Source: Symsagittifera roscoffensis
Lineage: Eukaryota > Xenacoelomorpha > Acoela > Convolutidae
Reading direction: 5' to 3'
DNA: 64,000 nucleotides
Assembly: GCF_963678635.1 (NCBI RefSeq)
Contig: NC_087063.1
Coordinates: forward strand, 4,374,580 to 4,438,579
In this document: in pieces, positions 37,240 through 46,288 of the stretch
Numbering within the stretch: the first letter of the stretch is position 1
Layout of the letters: every line of letters begins with the position of its first letter
Position numbers and translations under genes: made by a program
Notes under the pieces: generated by a model
The model's database searches: none
What the model was told of the DNA's origin: nothing
Seen by the model: only the letters and a program-made list of their open reading frames with translations

Positions 37240-37925
37240 TGGGACCTGTTGATCAGGTCTTTGGATCTTTTGGTTGGGTCTTGGGACCCTTCGCTCTATT
37301 ACTGTGAAGCTTCCCTAGGGTCTTGGGACCCTTCGCTCTCAGTGCCGGGACTCCTTAGTCTTGTCCTAGTACACTTTGGTACTGTCCTGGGACCCCTCGC
37401 TCAAGTGTTGCTACCCTTTGGTAGTGTCCTGGGACCCTTCGATATTGTCCTTGTACACTTTGGTACTGTCCTGGGACCCTTCGCTCAAAAGTTGCTGCCT
37501 TTTGGTAGTGTCCTGGGACCCTTCGCTATTGTCCTAGTACACTTTGGTACTGTCCTGGGACCCTTCGCTGAAGTGTTGCTACCTTTCGGAAGTGTCCTGG
37601 GACCCTTCGGTATCGTCTTAGTACCCTTCGGTACTGTCCTGGGACCCTTCGCTCAAGTATTGGTACCTTCCATTAGGGTCTTGGGACCTTTCTGTACCCT
37701 CCTAAGACCGTTCGCTCGAGTGCTGTTATCATCAGGGACGGTCTTGTGACCCTTCTGTACTCTCCTAGGACCCTTCGCTCGAGTGCTGTAATCCTCAGGG
37801 ACGGTCTTGTGACCCATCTGTACTCTCCTAGGACCCTTCGCTCGAGTGTTGAAATACTCAAACACGGTCTTGGGACCCTTCTGTACTGTCCTAGGACCCT
37901 TCTGTCACTATCCTAGGACAGCCGA
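37240..37925. repeat. minisatellite with GGGACCCTTCGCT core
   Basis: About 15 imperfect units of 40-60 bp built around the core CTGGGACCCTTCGCT, with a higher-order spacing near 120 bp in the middle. The long open frames on both strands here result from the repeat and are not genes. Confidence 0.85.
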
Positions 37926-39344
37926 CAAGACTCTTAGGCTTGCTTCCTTTTCTCTGACCCAGGTATTGAAACTCTTTCCCCGACTCACCAGTACCAATTC
38001 CTGCCCGGTCTCTCTCGTCTTTAGAAACTTCCTGTGCCCTGATTTGATTGTTAAGATATCCAGTCCACTATCCCAGTACCTCCTCACGAACTTGTTTGAA
38101 AAATCCCAAAAACCCGATTCTATCAATCTAAATTTTCTTTTCTAAGCCCCCCGTAATTTCCGTTTGTTTCCTACTTCCAAGGCAAGTCGAAATACGATTT
38201 GCTTTTAACCTTAATCTATGGTCACTGTTGCCCAAAATTCAGCGAAACCAAAATCCAAAAATCGTAAAAGTCAAATGAGAAAAACTTCAAAAATAAGAAA
38301 AATTTGTACACCTAAAATGCAATTTCGACAATGATCGTTTTTAACGTAAAAAAGTTTGGTACCTAACTGTCACGCCTTTTTCCTCCCCCCTACTAGCGGT
38401 CTTATCAAGTTTTCGCCTTTTGGGCTCCAAAAACTGTCCGATCACCCCACCCAATCCGGCCAGGTTACCTACCTTAATACGGGTTCGCTATCGAGTACCT
38501 TCGCTTTGCTACTCTTGTTGTGAGTCTTCAACTCAGTCGTTCTAATGTAACTAAATCGACGATATCGATTGTTTAGCTACTATAAGAAAGCCCCCTTTTT
38601 ACGCTTTTCAACCACCAACCTCTAACTTAACCAGCCCCCCTGCTAACCCCCTACTTAAACCGAAATTTACCCTAAGCGCGATGGGTGCTAAGCCTATCGA
38701 GAGAAAACCGTAGAACCTGTTTCCAAGCTCTGCTCAGGTAAAAACGGTTCCTCAAAACAGTGCCTATTCGCTTATTCAATTTTACACTTAATTCCTATAT
38801 TGTAAAATGGATTTTAACGATATCCGTTTGACCAAACAGAACCTACCTCCGTTTGCTCTGTTCTGCTTTGATCACACTGCTGGATGTCTCTTTCCCGGTC
38901 GGGTGTCCTCTGTCTCTGAGATCTCTATCGCGAGTACCACTTTCCCACTTTGCTTGTCACCTGTTCCAGTCAAGTCTCACAGTGATGAGGTGATGTCACA
39001 AGCTATCTGAAAACCCTTTCAACGCCCCTAGCTCGGGCACCTGTTCAATGTTGCTGGTACGATCGGTCTTATTGAAAACAGTATGCGTATACTATTTTAA
39101 TTGAATTTAAGGTTTGATACACCTAATCTGAAAGTCAAAGCCACTGCCCTTTTTGTATTTTATATCGTTTTTTGTTCCTATTTTAATCCTTTTCGGTTTT
39201 ATATTTCGCTTTTTGTCTTTTACCCTTTTTTTCCCTAGTGGCCTCCATTACTCGGTTAGCTAGGTCTCGTTTCGGAAAGCGCACCGTGATTTTTTCTCGA
39301 GTTTTCTTAAAAAGCTATCACGGTACAACAAGAAGGTTGAAGAA

Positions 39345-39410
39345 GACCACCGGTCCTCTAGATTGGGCATGTAGCCCGGAGCTGCGTCAAGTGGGTTCAA
39401 TCCCGTGGTC
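39345..39410 (-). other. possible three-way folded RNA near the primer-binding region
   Basis: Perfect complementary ends GACCAC (39345-39350) and GTGGTC (39405-39410) enclose two small hairpins, GGGC-loop-GCCC (39365-39377) and GGG-loop-CCC (39393-39404). The GGTTCAATCC stretch recalls a tRNA T-loop, but a full cloverleaf cannot be drawn. Confidence 0.3.
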
Positions 39411-39451
39411 ATGATGTCGTAAAAACACCCAGGAGCGCCATAAAAACACTA

Positions 39452-40328
39452 TGTAACATTTGCCTATTTTAAGTCATATTCGAGGTTAAAGAAAAATAAG
39501 CCCTATAATCATTGGCTCAAGAGTCAGGGACACCATCTCTTGTGTTTTTCTACCACAAATGGTCGGAGCCAATTCGGTTCACTTTCGACATGAGACTACA
39601 AACCGCTTTACAGCTTAAAAGCTACTACAAAATATCCCCACTCTAGAAATAAGAACGTCCCCATGCTTAGTTCTCAAAATACCCAAAACACACAAACGCC
39701 GTCAAACAGGGTCGAAACCTTACGTATATAGTTACTTTTATTAATCAGTGGACCTTTGATCAATTTCAGATGGATCAACCTAGAACTCTCCCGAACTCAA
39801 TATAACAATGTAAACATACTCAAGAAATTTAACTTGGGTACTAACATACCGACACGACTTCTATAATCGAGTAACTAAATTAATAAGCGACCCTAGAATT
39901 AATACAGTAATCAAGTTTAACTCAAGAAGTTTGGAATGAATAAGTGTTAAATCAAGACACAAGTTTTCTGTTTTGACAATTGGGCAGCTTCAGCTGTCCA
40001 CTTTTCTACCGAAGGTTCACTCTGGTCCACTCAATTCCTTTCTTTGTCTCTTCTCGTCACGACTTGTTCCTTCTCTAGGAACGAGACAGCTTTACTCTCG
40101 TTCGATTTTCAGGCGAATTTGCAAATAGCAATTTACACGCTCCTTTTTTTGTACTTCCTTCCCGCGATTGTAGTTCGATTCTTTTGATCTTATTTTCTTG
40201 TATTTTCAGTTGTCGCGAGAATTTGAGCATGACATGCTTAATTCGAATTTTTGAAAATTGCATTTGACCACTAAATCAAGACCAAACGTTGCTCAAGGTC
40301 AAACTTCCAAATACGACTGACTGGCACA
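39452..40328 (-). repeat. E1 5' LTR
   Basis: 877 bp, TGTAACATT to GGCACA on the plus strand, paired with 14500-15350. On the minus strand it starts TGTGCCAGTC. It would carry the promoter and polyadenylation signals, which I could not pinpoint. Confidence 0.85.
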
Positions 40329-40571
40329 TGATTGGGGGATACTGATACCCAGCCACGAGCTCACTATTTTGCAAGTAACTTAGTTATTTTGAGAGGTCTG
40401 GCCAATAGCCTAAAATAGTAATGATTTTGCCGACTCTGTTAATGGACCACTTATAGAACTGGCTTTGGTAGAGACGGTTATAAGCATGAGAAGCTGTGTT
40501 TAGACGCTAGCCAGTCGTGGTAGAACAAAGCTTCGTGTTTCGTCGGTATGTACATCCGGGTGAATGTTACA
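40329..40571 (+). repeat. E3 3' LTR, right part
   Basis: Continues the LTR broken at 14499. It runs from the GGGGATACTGATACCCAGCC region through GAGCTCACTATTTT to the terminal TGTTACA at 40571. In reverse complement it matches the E2 LTR end (40811-41050). Confidence 0.8.
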
Positions 40572-40810
40572 AATGTTTACTGTCGTTAATGTCAGCTTTC
40601 ACGAGCGAACTAAAATCCAAAATTGTATAAAAGTTAGAATGTAGTGGATGCAATCCCATCTTAATCGGCTAAAAGGACAGACTTCCTATCAGGAGGAATG
40701 AGGAGTACCGAAAAATTGAATACTCCTGTCGGGCAACAACTGAAACAGTGTGGATGTAATGGTTTGAGTTCAGATGGATGTTGGAAGATCTTTGTTCAGA
40801 CCCATAGCAA
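40572..40810. other. spacer between head-to-head LTRs
   Basis: 239 bp with no similarity to either LTR and no frame. It is probably old host DNA between the insertion points of E3 and E2. Confidence 0.5.
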
Positions 40811-41720
40811 TGTAACATTCGCCCGGAAGATACATATCGACGGAAGACAAAACTAAGTCTTAAGACGACTGGCTAACGTCTAAACAGAGCTTTGCATGCT
40901 TTTCACCGTCTCTACCAAGCCAGTACTTTCGGTGGTCTTTCTAACATCGGGTCGACAAAAACGGTACTGCTTTCGGCTTCGGTCAAAACACTCAAATTAA
41001 CTAGATTACATGCAGAAATAGTGAGCTCATGGCTGGGTCTCAGTATCCCCAGACCACGAGGTCACTCCTAAAAACAGGGCTACTACTATTCATTATATTA
41101 CTATTGTTTTTGTTCAGTAGATAAAAATCATCATCTCCATCGAAGATGGATCAACCCTTTCCCCCAATTCCTAGCTTCTCATCCTTTCAAAATGAATCTA
41201 GATGTTAATTAAATTCAAGTCAGGACATGACAGGAAGCTAAAAGTATATATAACAGGATAAAAGTTTCAGTTCCTTTACCCCTCCGGATTGACAAATCTG
41301 CTGGATCAAGCTTGTTAATCCTGATTTCTTCTTAATCCGGAAGGCCGTCTTTCACCCTTCACCGTTGTTCGCAATGGCCTTGCAACTATTGTAGCGGCAC
41401 AATAGTTGCAACTCGGAGTGTTCTCTGTTACTCTGTAACTCGTTGTCGTTTTCCAATCTCGATTTCGTAGTTGTTGTTAGCACAGCTAATGTTGTTCTGT
41501 CTCTCTTTCTTGTTTTAGCCAAAATGGCCTTTTCTGACATTTCTCAGAAATATGACGTCATAATTCGAATTTTTGAAATTTTAAAATACCAGCCCTCACC
41601 GTTTGGCCAATCGTTCCAATAACGCTCCTAGTTCTCAACAATCACCAATCCGGAAGGCTCGCTGCTAAAAATTCGAATTCCGCAGAGATTGCATTTTCCA
41701 CATTCTGGTCGAATGTCACA
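40811..41720 (-). repeat. E2 3' LTR
   Basis: 910 bp, TGTAACATTCGCC to ATGTCACA on the plus strand. The same sequence in opposite orientation is the E3 LTR. It contains a CCCCTCCGGATTGA element (41279) that also recurs many times in the E2 leader. Confidence 0.8.
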
Positions 41721-41735
41721 TACTCCCCGGACAGT
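41721..41735 (-). promoter_or_regulatory. E2 polypurine-tract-like site
   Basis: On the minus strand TGTCCGGGGAGTA directly precedes the LTR start TGTGACATT. Its core recurs in the coding regions (see the motifs at 52843 and 55330-55474). Confidence 0.6.
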
Positions 41736-42538
41736 CCGGTCAATGTCCTCATTGAATCACGCAATGTTCGTAAAACGGTTACAGTGTCATCGAACAGAAT
41801 TTACAAAATGCACGAAATTACTTTTATCCACGTCACATCGACTTACTGCAGAATATAAATGGCATCATACTACATCACTATAGCCTTCAAATTCTCTCAT
41901 TAATCTGCACATTGAGGATATGACTTAAGATAAAACATATTTTCTGACTTCCAATGTCAATGTCCCGATTAAAACTTTTTCTCTTAGATTTAAAAGGTGT
42001 TGGCTTGCAGGACAGTCCTGCCAACCAACAAGCTAAAATTATCCTACTACGCTTTTCCCTTCGGAAATCTTGCTTGTTATTGTCCTGAATACTAAAACTA
42101 AGAAACTCTGTGGTTAGAAAGAACAATGAAACAATCTCCCTCTTCGAGAGATTACTCAAGCCTTCCATGTCACCACAAAGTGATCAGTTCTCCTAGCTGG
42201 TTAAAAACAGTCATGCAGGCTGGAATATTTAAATATATTCCTTCACTTAAGCCTTCCTAAATAAATAGTAAGTGAGTGTCTCTAAAGCCACTTCAACTAA
42301 AATCAAAATGCAAATCTATAATTGCAACAATTTCAAAACTCAACTTAATGTTTCAGTTTTCAATTACAACTTGGTTGCTTGGTTTCTCACTTGAGTTTTT
42401 CACACATATAAACAATTCTGAGTTTTAATTTTTCTTCATCACTCCTTTGTTTTCTTCTTTTTTCGTCGTTTAGAAGTTCTAAAACTTCTAAATTCTTCTA
42501 ATTTCATCTCTTTTTTCATCTTGTTTTTCGGTCATCCG
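41736..42538 (-). other. E2 3' untranslated region
   Basis: Non-coding stretch between the coding end at 42539 and the polypurine site. About 41736-42160 is shared with E3 (13401-13828). It includes a palindromic GGACAGTCC. No frame resembles a protein. Confidence 0.6.
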
Positions 42539-42766
42539 TCAATGTTCCATTTCTTCCTCCTGTGATACTGACTCTGCACTCTCAGTTTCTGTATCTTGTA
42601 ACACGTCGTTAGCTATCCTGACGCTGCTGGAAGCCGTCCTCCAACACTTCTGCTCTTCCACCCTCTGTTTACAACAAGGTAGGGGATCCACGTTAGGTTC
42701 TCTGTTCCTGCAGAAGCTGTTGTGGAGACACAACGTCACGTTTCTCTCCAAATCCTCCTTTAACAT
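42539..42766 (-). CDS. C-terminal extension of the second polyprotein
   Basis: 75 residues in the same frame as the large segment upstream, separated from it by a TAA at 42791. E1 reads through the same place and aligns on both sides: SLHNSFCLNKE of E1 with CLHNSFCRNRE here, and EQKIWMRA with EQKCWRTA. This is therefore very likely the true C-terminus, cut off by a nonsense mutation. It is Cys- and Glu-rich, ending in an acidic EEEMEH. Function unknown. Confidence 0.6.
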   Translation of the reverse strand: MLKEDLERNVTLCLHNSFCRNREPNVDPLPCCKQRVEEQKCWRTASSSVRIANDVLQDTETESAESVSQEEEMEH

Positions 42767-42790
42767 CTCTGCCTTCTCCTTTCCACTACG

Positions 42791-45475
42791 TTAACTCGTC
42801 CTGGGAATTCTTTTCACAGCGGTGGTCACTGCATTCCGATGAGTCACGAGAGCTCGCTTGAAAGCTCCTGCTCCAATGTCCAGCTGATATTCACTGTACA
42901 CCCTGCCGTGCTTCGACATATGCTTTTTCGCATACTCGTACAACCATGCAGTCAAAGTAGCTCTGAACCATGGCATCAATCGTTTTCTTGCCCATATCTT
43001 CTTCACTTCCATCGGAATGTTTAGAATTTTGCACATTGTCTCAAAAAGATCTAAATCTTTTAGACAATCTAATTTCCGCAACTGTTTTCTCGTCGGTGCA
43101 TCCTGTCTATTATTTTCTCTCACATGAGCTTCCAGCCATCGTAACGCCATCATAGCTCCCACTATCACTATTGTTACGGGCTGTGATGAATCTGGTAAAC
43201 CCATGGAGAGCAGCTCTCCAGAGTCCCAGATCAACATCAGATTACTACGCTTGGGATACCACCAGGTCTGCAGCAAGCAGTGGCAAGGAAACTCGTCATG
43301 GGTCAACATGATGCTCCTCCAATTACTTTTTCCGGAAGCTTCCAGCAATGGTTCTACTTCCATCATCACTCGGTGGACTTCATCATTCTCATCTACTGCA
43401 TTGTAATCTGTGACAGTTGATCCTCTCTGTTTCTGTCTCTCAAAGTCACTGAAGTTCCCACTCACATATCCCATGAACTTCTTTCCTAGTATCGACTCCA
43501 ATTCTTCTTTGGATCTCTCTGGAACTGCTGAGAACATCTTACATATTAACTCGTAAGACTTTTCAGACATTCTCGCCAATCTCACACACTTCGGCACTGA
43601 GAAGGCTTGATCCACGATCGTTCTTGTACTCTTCACGTTCTCAGCTACGAAATGTACAGGGTATCTGCTCTTGCACATTGGAGCCAACGTTGAACCCACC
43701 AAATATCGTGCTCCTGATGGTCTATAATAAGTCTCGCTGTGTCTGATGTTCATTTCTGTCTCGATTGCTTCCCTCCATTTTCCTATGTATTTCTGCTCAG
43801 TCTGCAGAACTCCTGGGAATACTTCTACACTGATGGCTGTGACCACCTCATGTTTCTGTTCCAGATTCAATAGTGACTCTAAAGAACCAAACATGCTGTA
43901 GAATCCTAGTGCAGTCACTAGATTCACATCGGTTCCTACATGGCAATCTGCTATCAGTTCCGTTTCTGTTCTAGCTTTCATCACTACATTTCCAAACAAT
44001 ACCGTCAATTGCTTGTGTTGTTTCTCCAGGGTCCTCACACTGTCCAGACCTCCACAAACGTGACCCTCCAGTCCACAGACTTCCGCCAGACAGCTACCAG
44101 GTTTGACCCAGTCTTCTGGTCCCCAGCCAGGCAACTCCACTTTATCTTCTCCGTTGCTCTTAGAGGCTGTTATCATCACATTATATATGATGTTGAGGTC
44201 ACGCAGGTTACAGTCTGCATTCAGTTCCCTCTGTACGTCTTGTGTCGCCCGTAATATTGAGTCAGCGTTGGGACTAGGACACCATGATGGCCTCATCAAT
44301 TCCCACACTGTCATCAAGCTCGTTCTCAGTAATTCATCTGAGAATCCCAACCCAAACTCCACTCTTTTGTCGGATTTTGGTACTGAAGGTGCAGTCACCT
44401 CTTCTTCCAAGACCAGTCCCAATTTGGCCTGTGGATTGTTAACGCTCTTAATCGTTACAATTCTGGACGTCCAGAATCTTAGCAACACCGCCTGCTTATA
44501 ATCAAAGAAGCAATCGCGTATGTCTTCACTCAGGAAAGGATTGTACGCGATCCCTATGATCCCGGATACGTAGCCATACAATTTCTTCTTGATCGGTCCA
44601 CAGTATTCACTGGATTTCGGCAATGCTCCCATAGATTCTTTAGTGAGTCTCAGCTCCTTGTTTGAGAATCTCCTGATTTCTTCTATCTTTTTCATGGGTT
44701 CTAACTCCTCAGGTTCTTTCATGTTCACCCTCATCGCTTTACTTTGCTGCATATCCAGCAGTGCTAGCAAGAATAAGGCTTTCGTTCGCTCATCGCCTTT
44801 CCTCAACATTTTAACACAAGTGTTTAATGCAGGTACTGAAATCTGCTCTATCAGGAATGGAATGAAACAGAGAGCGTCTCTCCGATTCGCACACGCTACT
44901 GCTGCTCCCTCCTGGACTATCAGACTCCTCAGGTTCGTCATAAGGAAAACCTTTCCCTCTTTTGATCTCTTCCTTTCTTCTGAATCATATTCTTCGCGAG
45001 TCAGTCCCATCATGCACCAGGCGATCCTGAGTTGTAACTCTGTTCTTACGTAAGGTACTGCCACGAGAGCATGTATTCTTGGCGTAGTCCTCATTTCTTC
45101 TTCGAAATACCTCAACACTACTGCTTTCCATGGAAGGCTCACTAACTGCTCGATCGTTTCCGCCTGTATGTCAGACGACGCCAAAGTCCCGTACGCCTTC
45201 TGCTTGAGGGTGGTGCCTTGCAACATCGTTTCCAGATAAACCTCCATGGCTTTTTCGTCTTCCAGGGCCATTACATACCCTCTAGCCGAGTTTCGGTATT
45301 CCAACATCTCCATGTATCCACCGGTGGGTTCATCTATCGACACAGTCTCCGACACTGTCAGTCGGTTGTATTCCACTGGTGTTAGTTGTCCTGCGACACT
45401 TCCCTTTCCATGATTCATGGGAGATGGCTTGAAGTCTTTCATTTTGCTCTCTCCACATTGGCTGAGTATTTCCAT
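42791..45475 (-). CDS. second polyprotein, large C-terminal segment, unknown function
   Basis: 894 codons, open throughout; ATG at 45475 immediately after a TAA in the same frame. I recognise no family, signal peptide or membrane segment. Conserved blocks, judged against the two E1 copies, are EIRRFSNKEL (about residue 268), VPKSDKRVEFGLG (about 365), YRPSGARYLVGSTLAPM (about 577), SVPKCVRLARMSEKSYELI (about 627) and, near residue 740, HDEFPCHCLLQTWWYPKRSN followed by LMLIWD. The last block, with paired Cys/His, two Trp and a hydrophobic strand, looks like a domain core. It lies at the end of the second coding block and was probably made as part of a longer polyprotein. Confidence 0.7.
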   Translation of the reverse strand: MEILSQCGESKMKDFKPSPMNHGKGSVAGQLTPVEYNRLTVSETVSIDEPTGGYMEMLEYRNSARGYVMALEDEKAMEVYLETMLQGTTLKQKAYGTLASSDIQAETIEQLVSLPWKAVVLRYFEEEMRTTPRIHALVAVPYVRTELQLRIAWCMMGLTREEYDSEERKRSKEGKVFLMTNLRSLIVQEGAAVACANRRDALCFIPFLIEQISVPALNTCVKMLRKGDERTKALFLLALLDMQQSKAMRVNMKEPEELEPMKKIEEIRRFSNKELRLTKESMGALPKSSEYCGPIKKKLYGYVSGIIGIAYNPFLSEDIRDCFFDYKQAVLLRFWTSRIVTIKSVNNPQAKLGLVLEEEVTAPSVPKSDKRVEFGLGFSDELLRTSLMTVWELMRPSWCPSPNADSILRATQDVQRELNADCNLRDLNIIYNVMITASKSNGEDKVELPGWGPEDWVKPGSCLAEVCGLEGHVCGGLDSVRTLEKQHKQLTVLFGNVVMKARTETELIADCHVGTDVNLVTALGFYSMFGSLESLLNLEQKHEVVTAISVEVFPGVLQTEQKYIGKWREAIETEMNIRHSETYYRPSGARYLVGSTLAPMCKSRYPVHFVAENVKSTRTIVDQAFSVPKCVRLARMSEKSYELICKMFSAVPERSKEELESILGKKFMGYVSGNFSDFERQKQRGSTVTDYNAVDENDEVHRVMMEVEPLLEASGKSNWRSIMLTHDEFPCHCLLQTWWYPKRSNLMLIWDSGELLSMGLPDSSQPVTIVIVGAMMALRWLEAHVRENNRQDAPTRKQLRKLDCLKDLDLFETMCKILNIPMEVKKIWARKRLMPWFRATLTAWLYEYAKKHMSKHGRVYSEYQLDIGAGAFKRALVTHRNAVTTAVKRIPRTS

Positions 45476-46288
45476 TTATAAGGTTGCTCCAGTCAGAGTG
45501 CGGTCACTCCTTTTAGATTTATAACCGGTTGACTTTATCCCCGCCATGAGAATGGGTGGCACCATCGCTATATCAGTTAATATTCTATCTGTGCCAGACA
45601 ATTGATAATCACCTTGCCCCAAATCCATGACCTCCTCAACTCGTTTCCTTTTTGCTGAGTTACCAGCTTTCATCGATATTTCTGAATCCACCTTCGTCTT
45701 TCCAACTCTCCTCGGCATCACTCTGCTGCCTAACTTCATTTTCATCGCATTGATTTTATCAATCACCATTTTTGATCGCATCGTCCCTCTCCTGGTTCTT
45801 GACAGATACACCACCTCTCCTTCATCGTCCTGCGGTGTCATCTTGATGGGATAATTCGCTTCACTCTCATCAGTGGCTGAGTCGATCAACAACTCACTCA
45901 GTCTCCCTTCACACTCATCAAACTTGTCAAGCACTTCTCTCATCAAGGGTTGGTTGAGACCCGTTTTTAGAATAGACTGGGTCCCATAGCTTTGAACCAC
46001 GGTCCAGACTTCTTCCATAAACGCCACTCTGTCCAGCTTGCATCCCGTCCTACTCTCGTGGTCTCGGTGATGTACTTCCCATTCTTCTTCGGGCAGCGTT
46101 CCCAAGAAAGGTACTCTGGCTGAGGCCTCTATTCTTCTCCTCCGAGGTGATTCCATGAGGATTCTCTGGTCGTTATTTCTTGAATTGCCAGGAGAGCTGC
46201 TCTCCGGCAAATTCCGTTTCATTTCCATAAAGGCTGACGGAGGCTCCAGTGTCGAGATGCCTTCATACGCTGGCTCAGTCGTTTCCAA
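45476..46288 (-). CDS. second polyprotein, basic segment upstream of the large segment
   Basis: 270 codons in the same frame as the 894-codon segment that follows; only a TAA separates them. E1 also has a stop in this region, at a different place, so the status of this stop is unclear. The segment contains FLGTLPEEEWEVHH (about residue 80), FMEEVWTVVQSYGTQSIL and a Lys/Arg-rich stretch AKRKRVEEVM (about 213), possibly a nuclear-type signal. Sequence similarity in E1 supports coding. The upstream part of the frame is displaced by the 44-bp duplication. Confidence 0.6.
   Translation of the reverse strand: METTEPAYEGISTLEPPSAFMEMKRNLPESSSPGNSRNNDQRILMESPRRRRIEASARVPFLGTLPEEEWEVHHRDHESRTGCKLDRVAFMEEVWTVVQSYGTQSILKTGLNQPLMREVLDKFDECEGRLSELLIDSATDESEANYPIKMTPQDDEGEVVYLSRTRRGTMRSKMVIDKINAMKMKLGSRVMPRRVGKTKVDSEISMKAGNSAKRKRVEEVMDLGQGDYQLSGTDRILTDIAMVPPILMAGIKSTGYKSKRSDRTLTGATL

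Larger units (their letters stand above)
37099..39451 (-). other. E1 5' leader
   Basis: About 2.35 kb between the 5' LTR and the gag start, very long for an LTR element but similar to the leader of E2. It has no protein-like frame. It contains a minisatellite (37240-37925) and, next to the LTR, a possible folded RNA (39345-39410). A TGGCGCTCCTGGG stretch (minus strand, about 39427-39440) is a weak primer-binding-site candidate, 11 bases inside the LTR. Confidence 0.55.
14500..40328 (-). mobile_element. E1: giant Ty3/gypsy-type element, degraded
   Basis: It is bounded by two LTRs in the same orientation (14500-15350 and 39452-40328), both running TGTAACA to GGCACA on the plus strand. On the minus strand the order is leader, gag, protease, RT-RNase H, integrase, macro domain, then the second coding block with the SGNH hydrolase. 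The LTRs differ at roughly 15 percent of sites by eye, so the insertion is old. Internal copies of its own 3' end (17973-20990 and 24003-24637) inflate its length. No perfect target-site duplication is visible. Confidence 0.85.

Noticed and set aside
37249-37749. Open frame of 166 codons on the plus strand with repeated VLGPF units
   Set aside because: It lies entirely in a minisatellite; the frame is open because of the repeat, and there is also an open frame on the other strand.
39360-39412. tRNA gene or tRNA-derived SINE (GGTTCAATCC box)
   Set aside because: The arm around TTCAATC does not pair as a T-stem and no proper A box or acceptor stem can be drawn.
40345-41130. A stand-alone MITE with 230-bp inverted repeats
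   Set aside because: The two arms are the ends of two full-length LTRs (E3 and E2) in opposite orientation with 239 bp between them.
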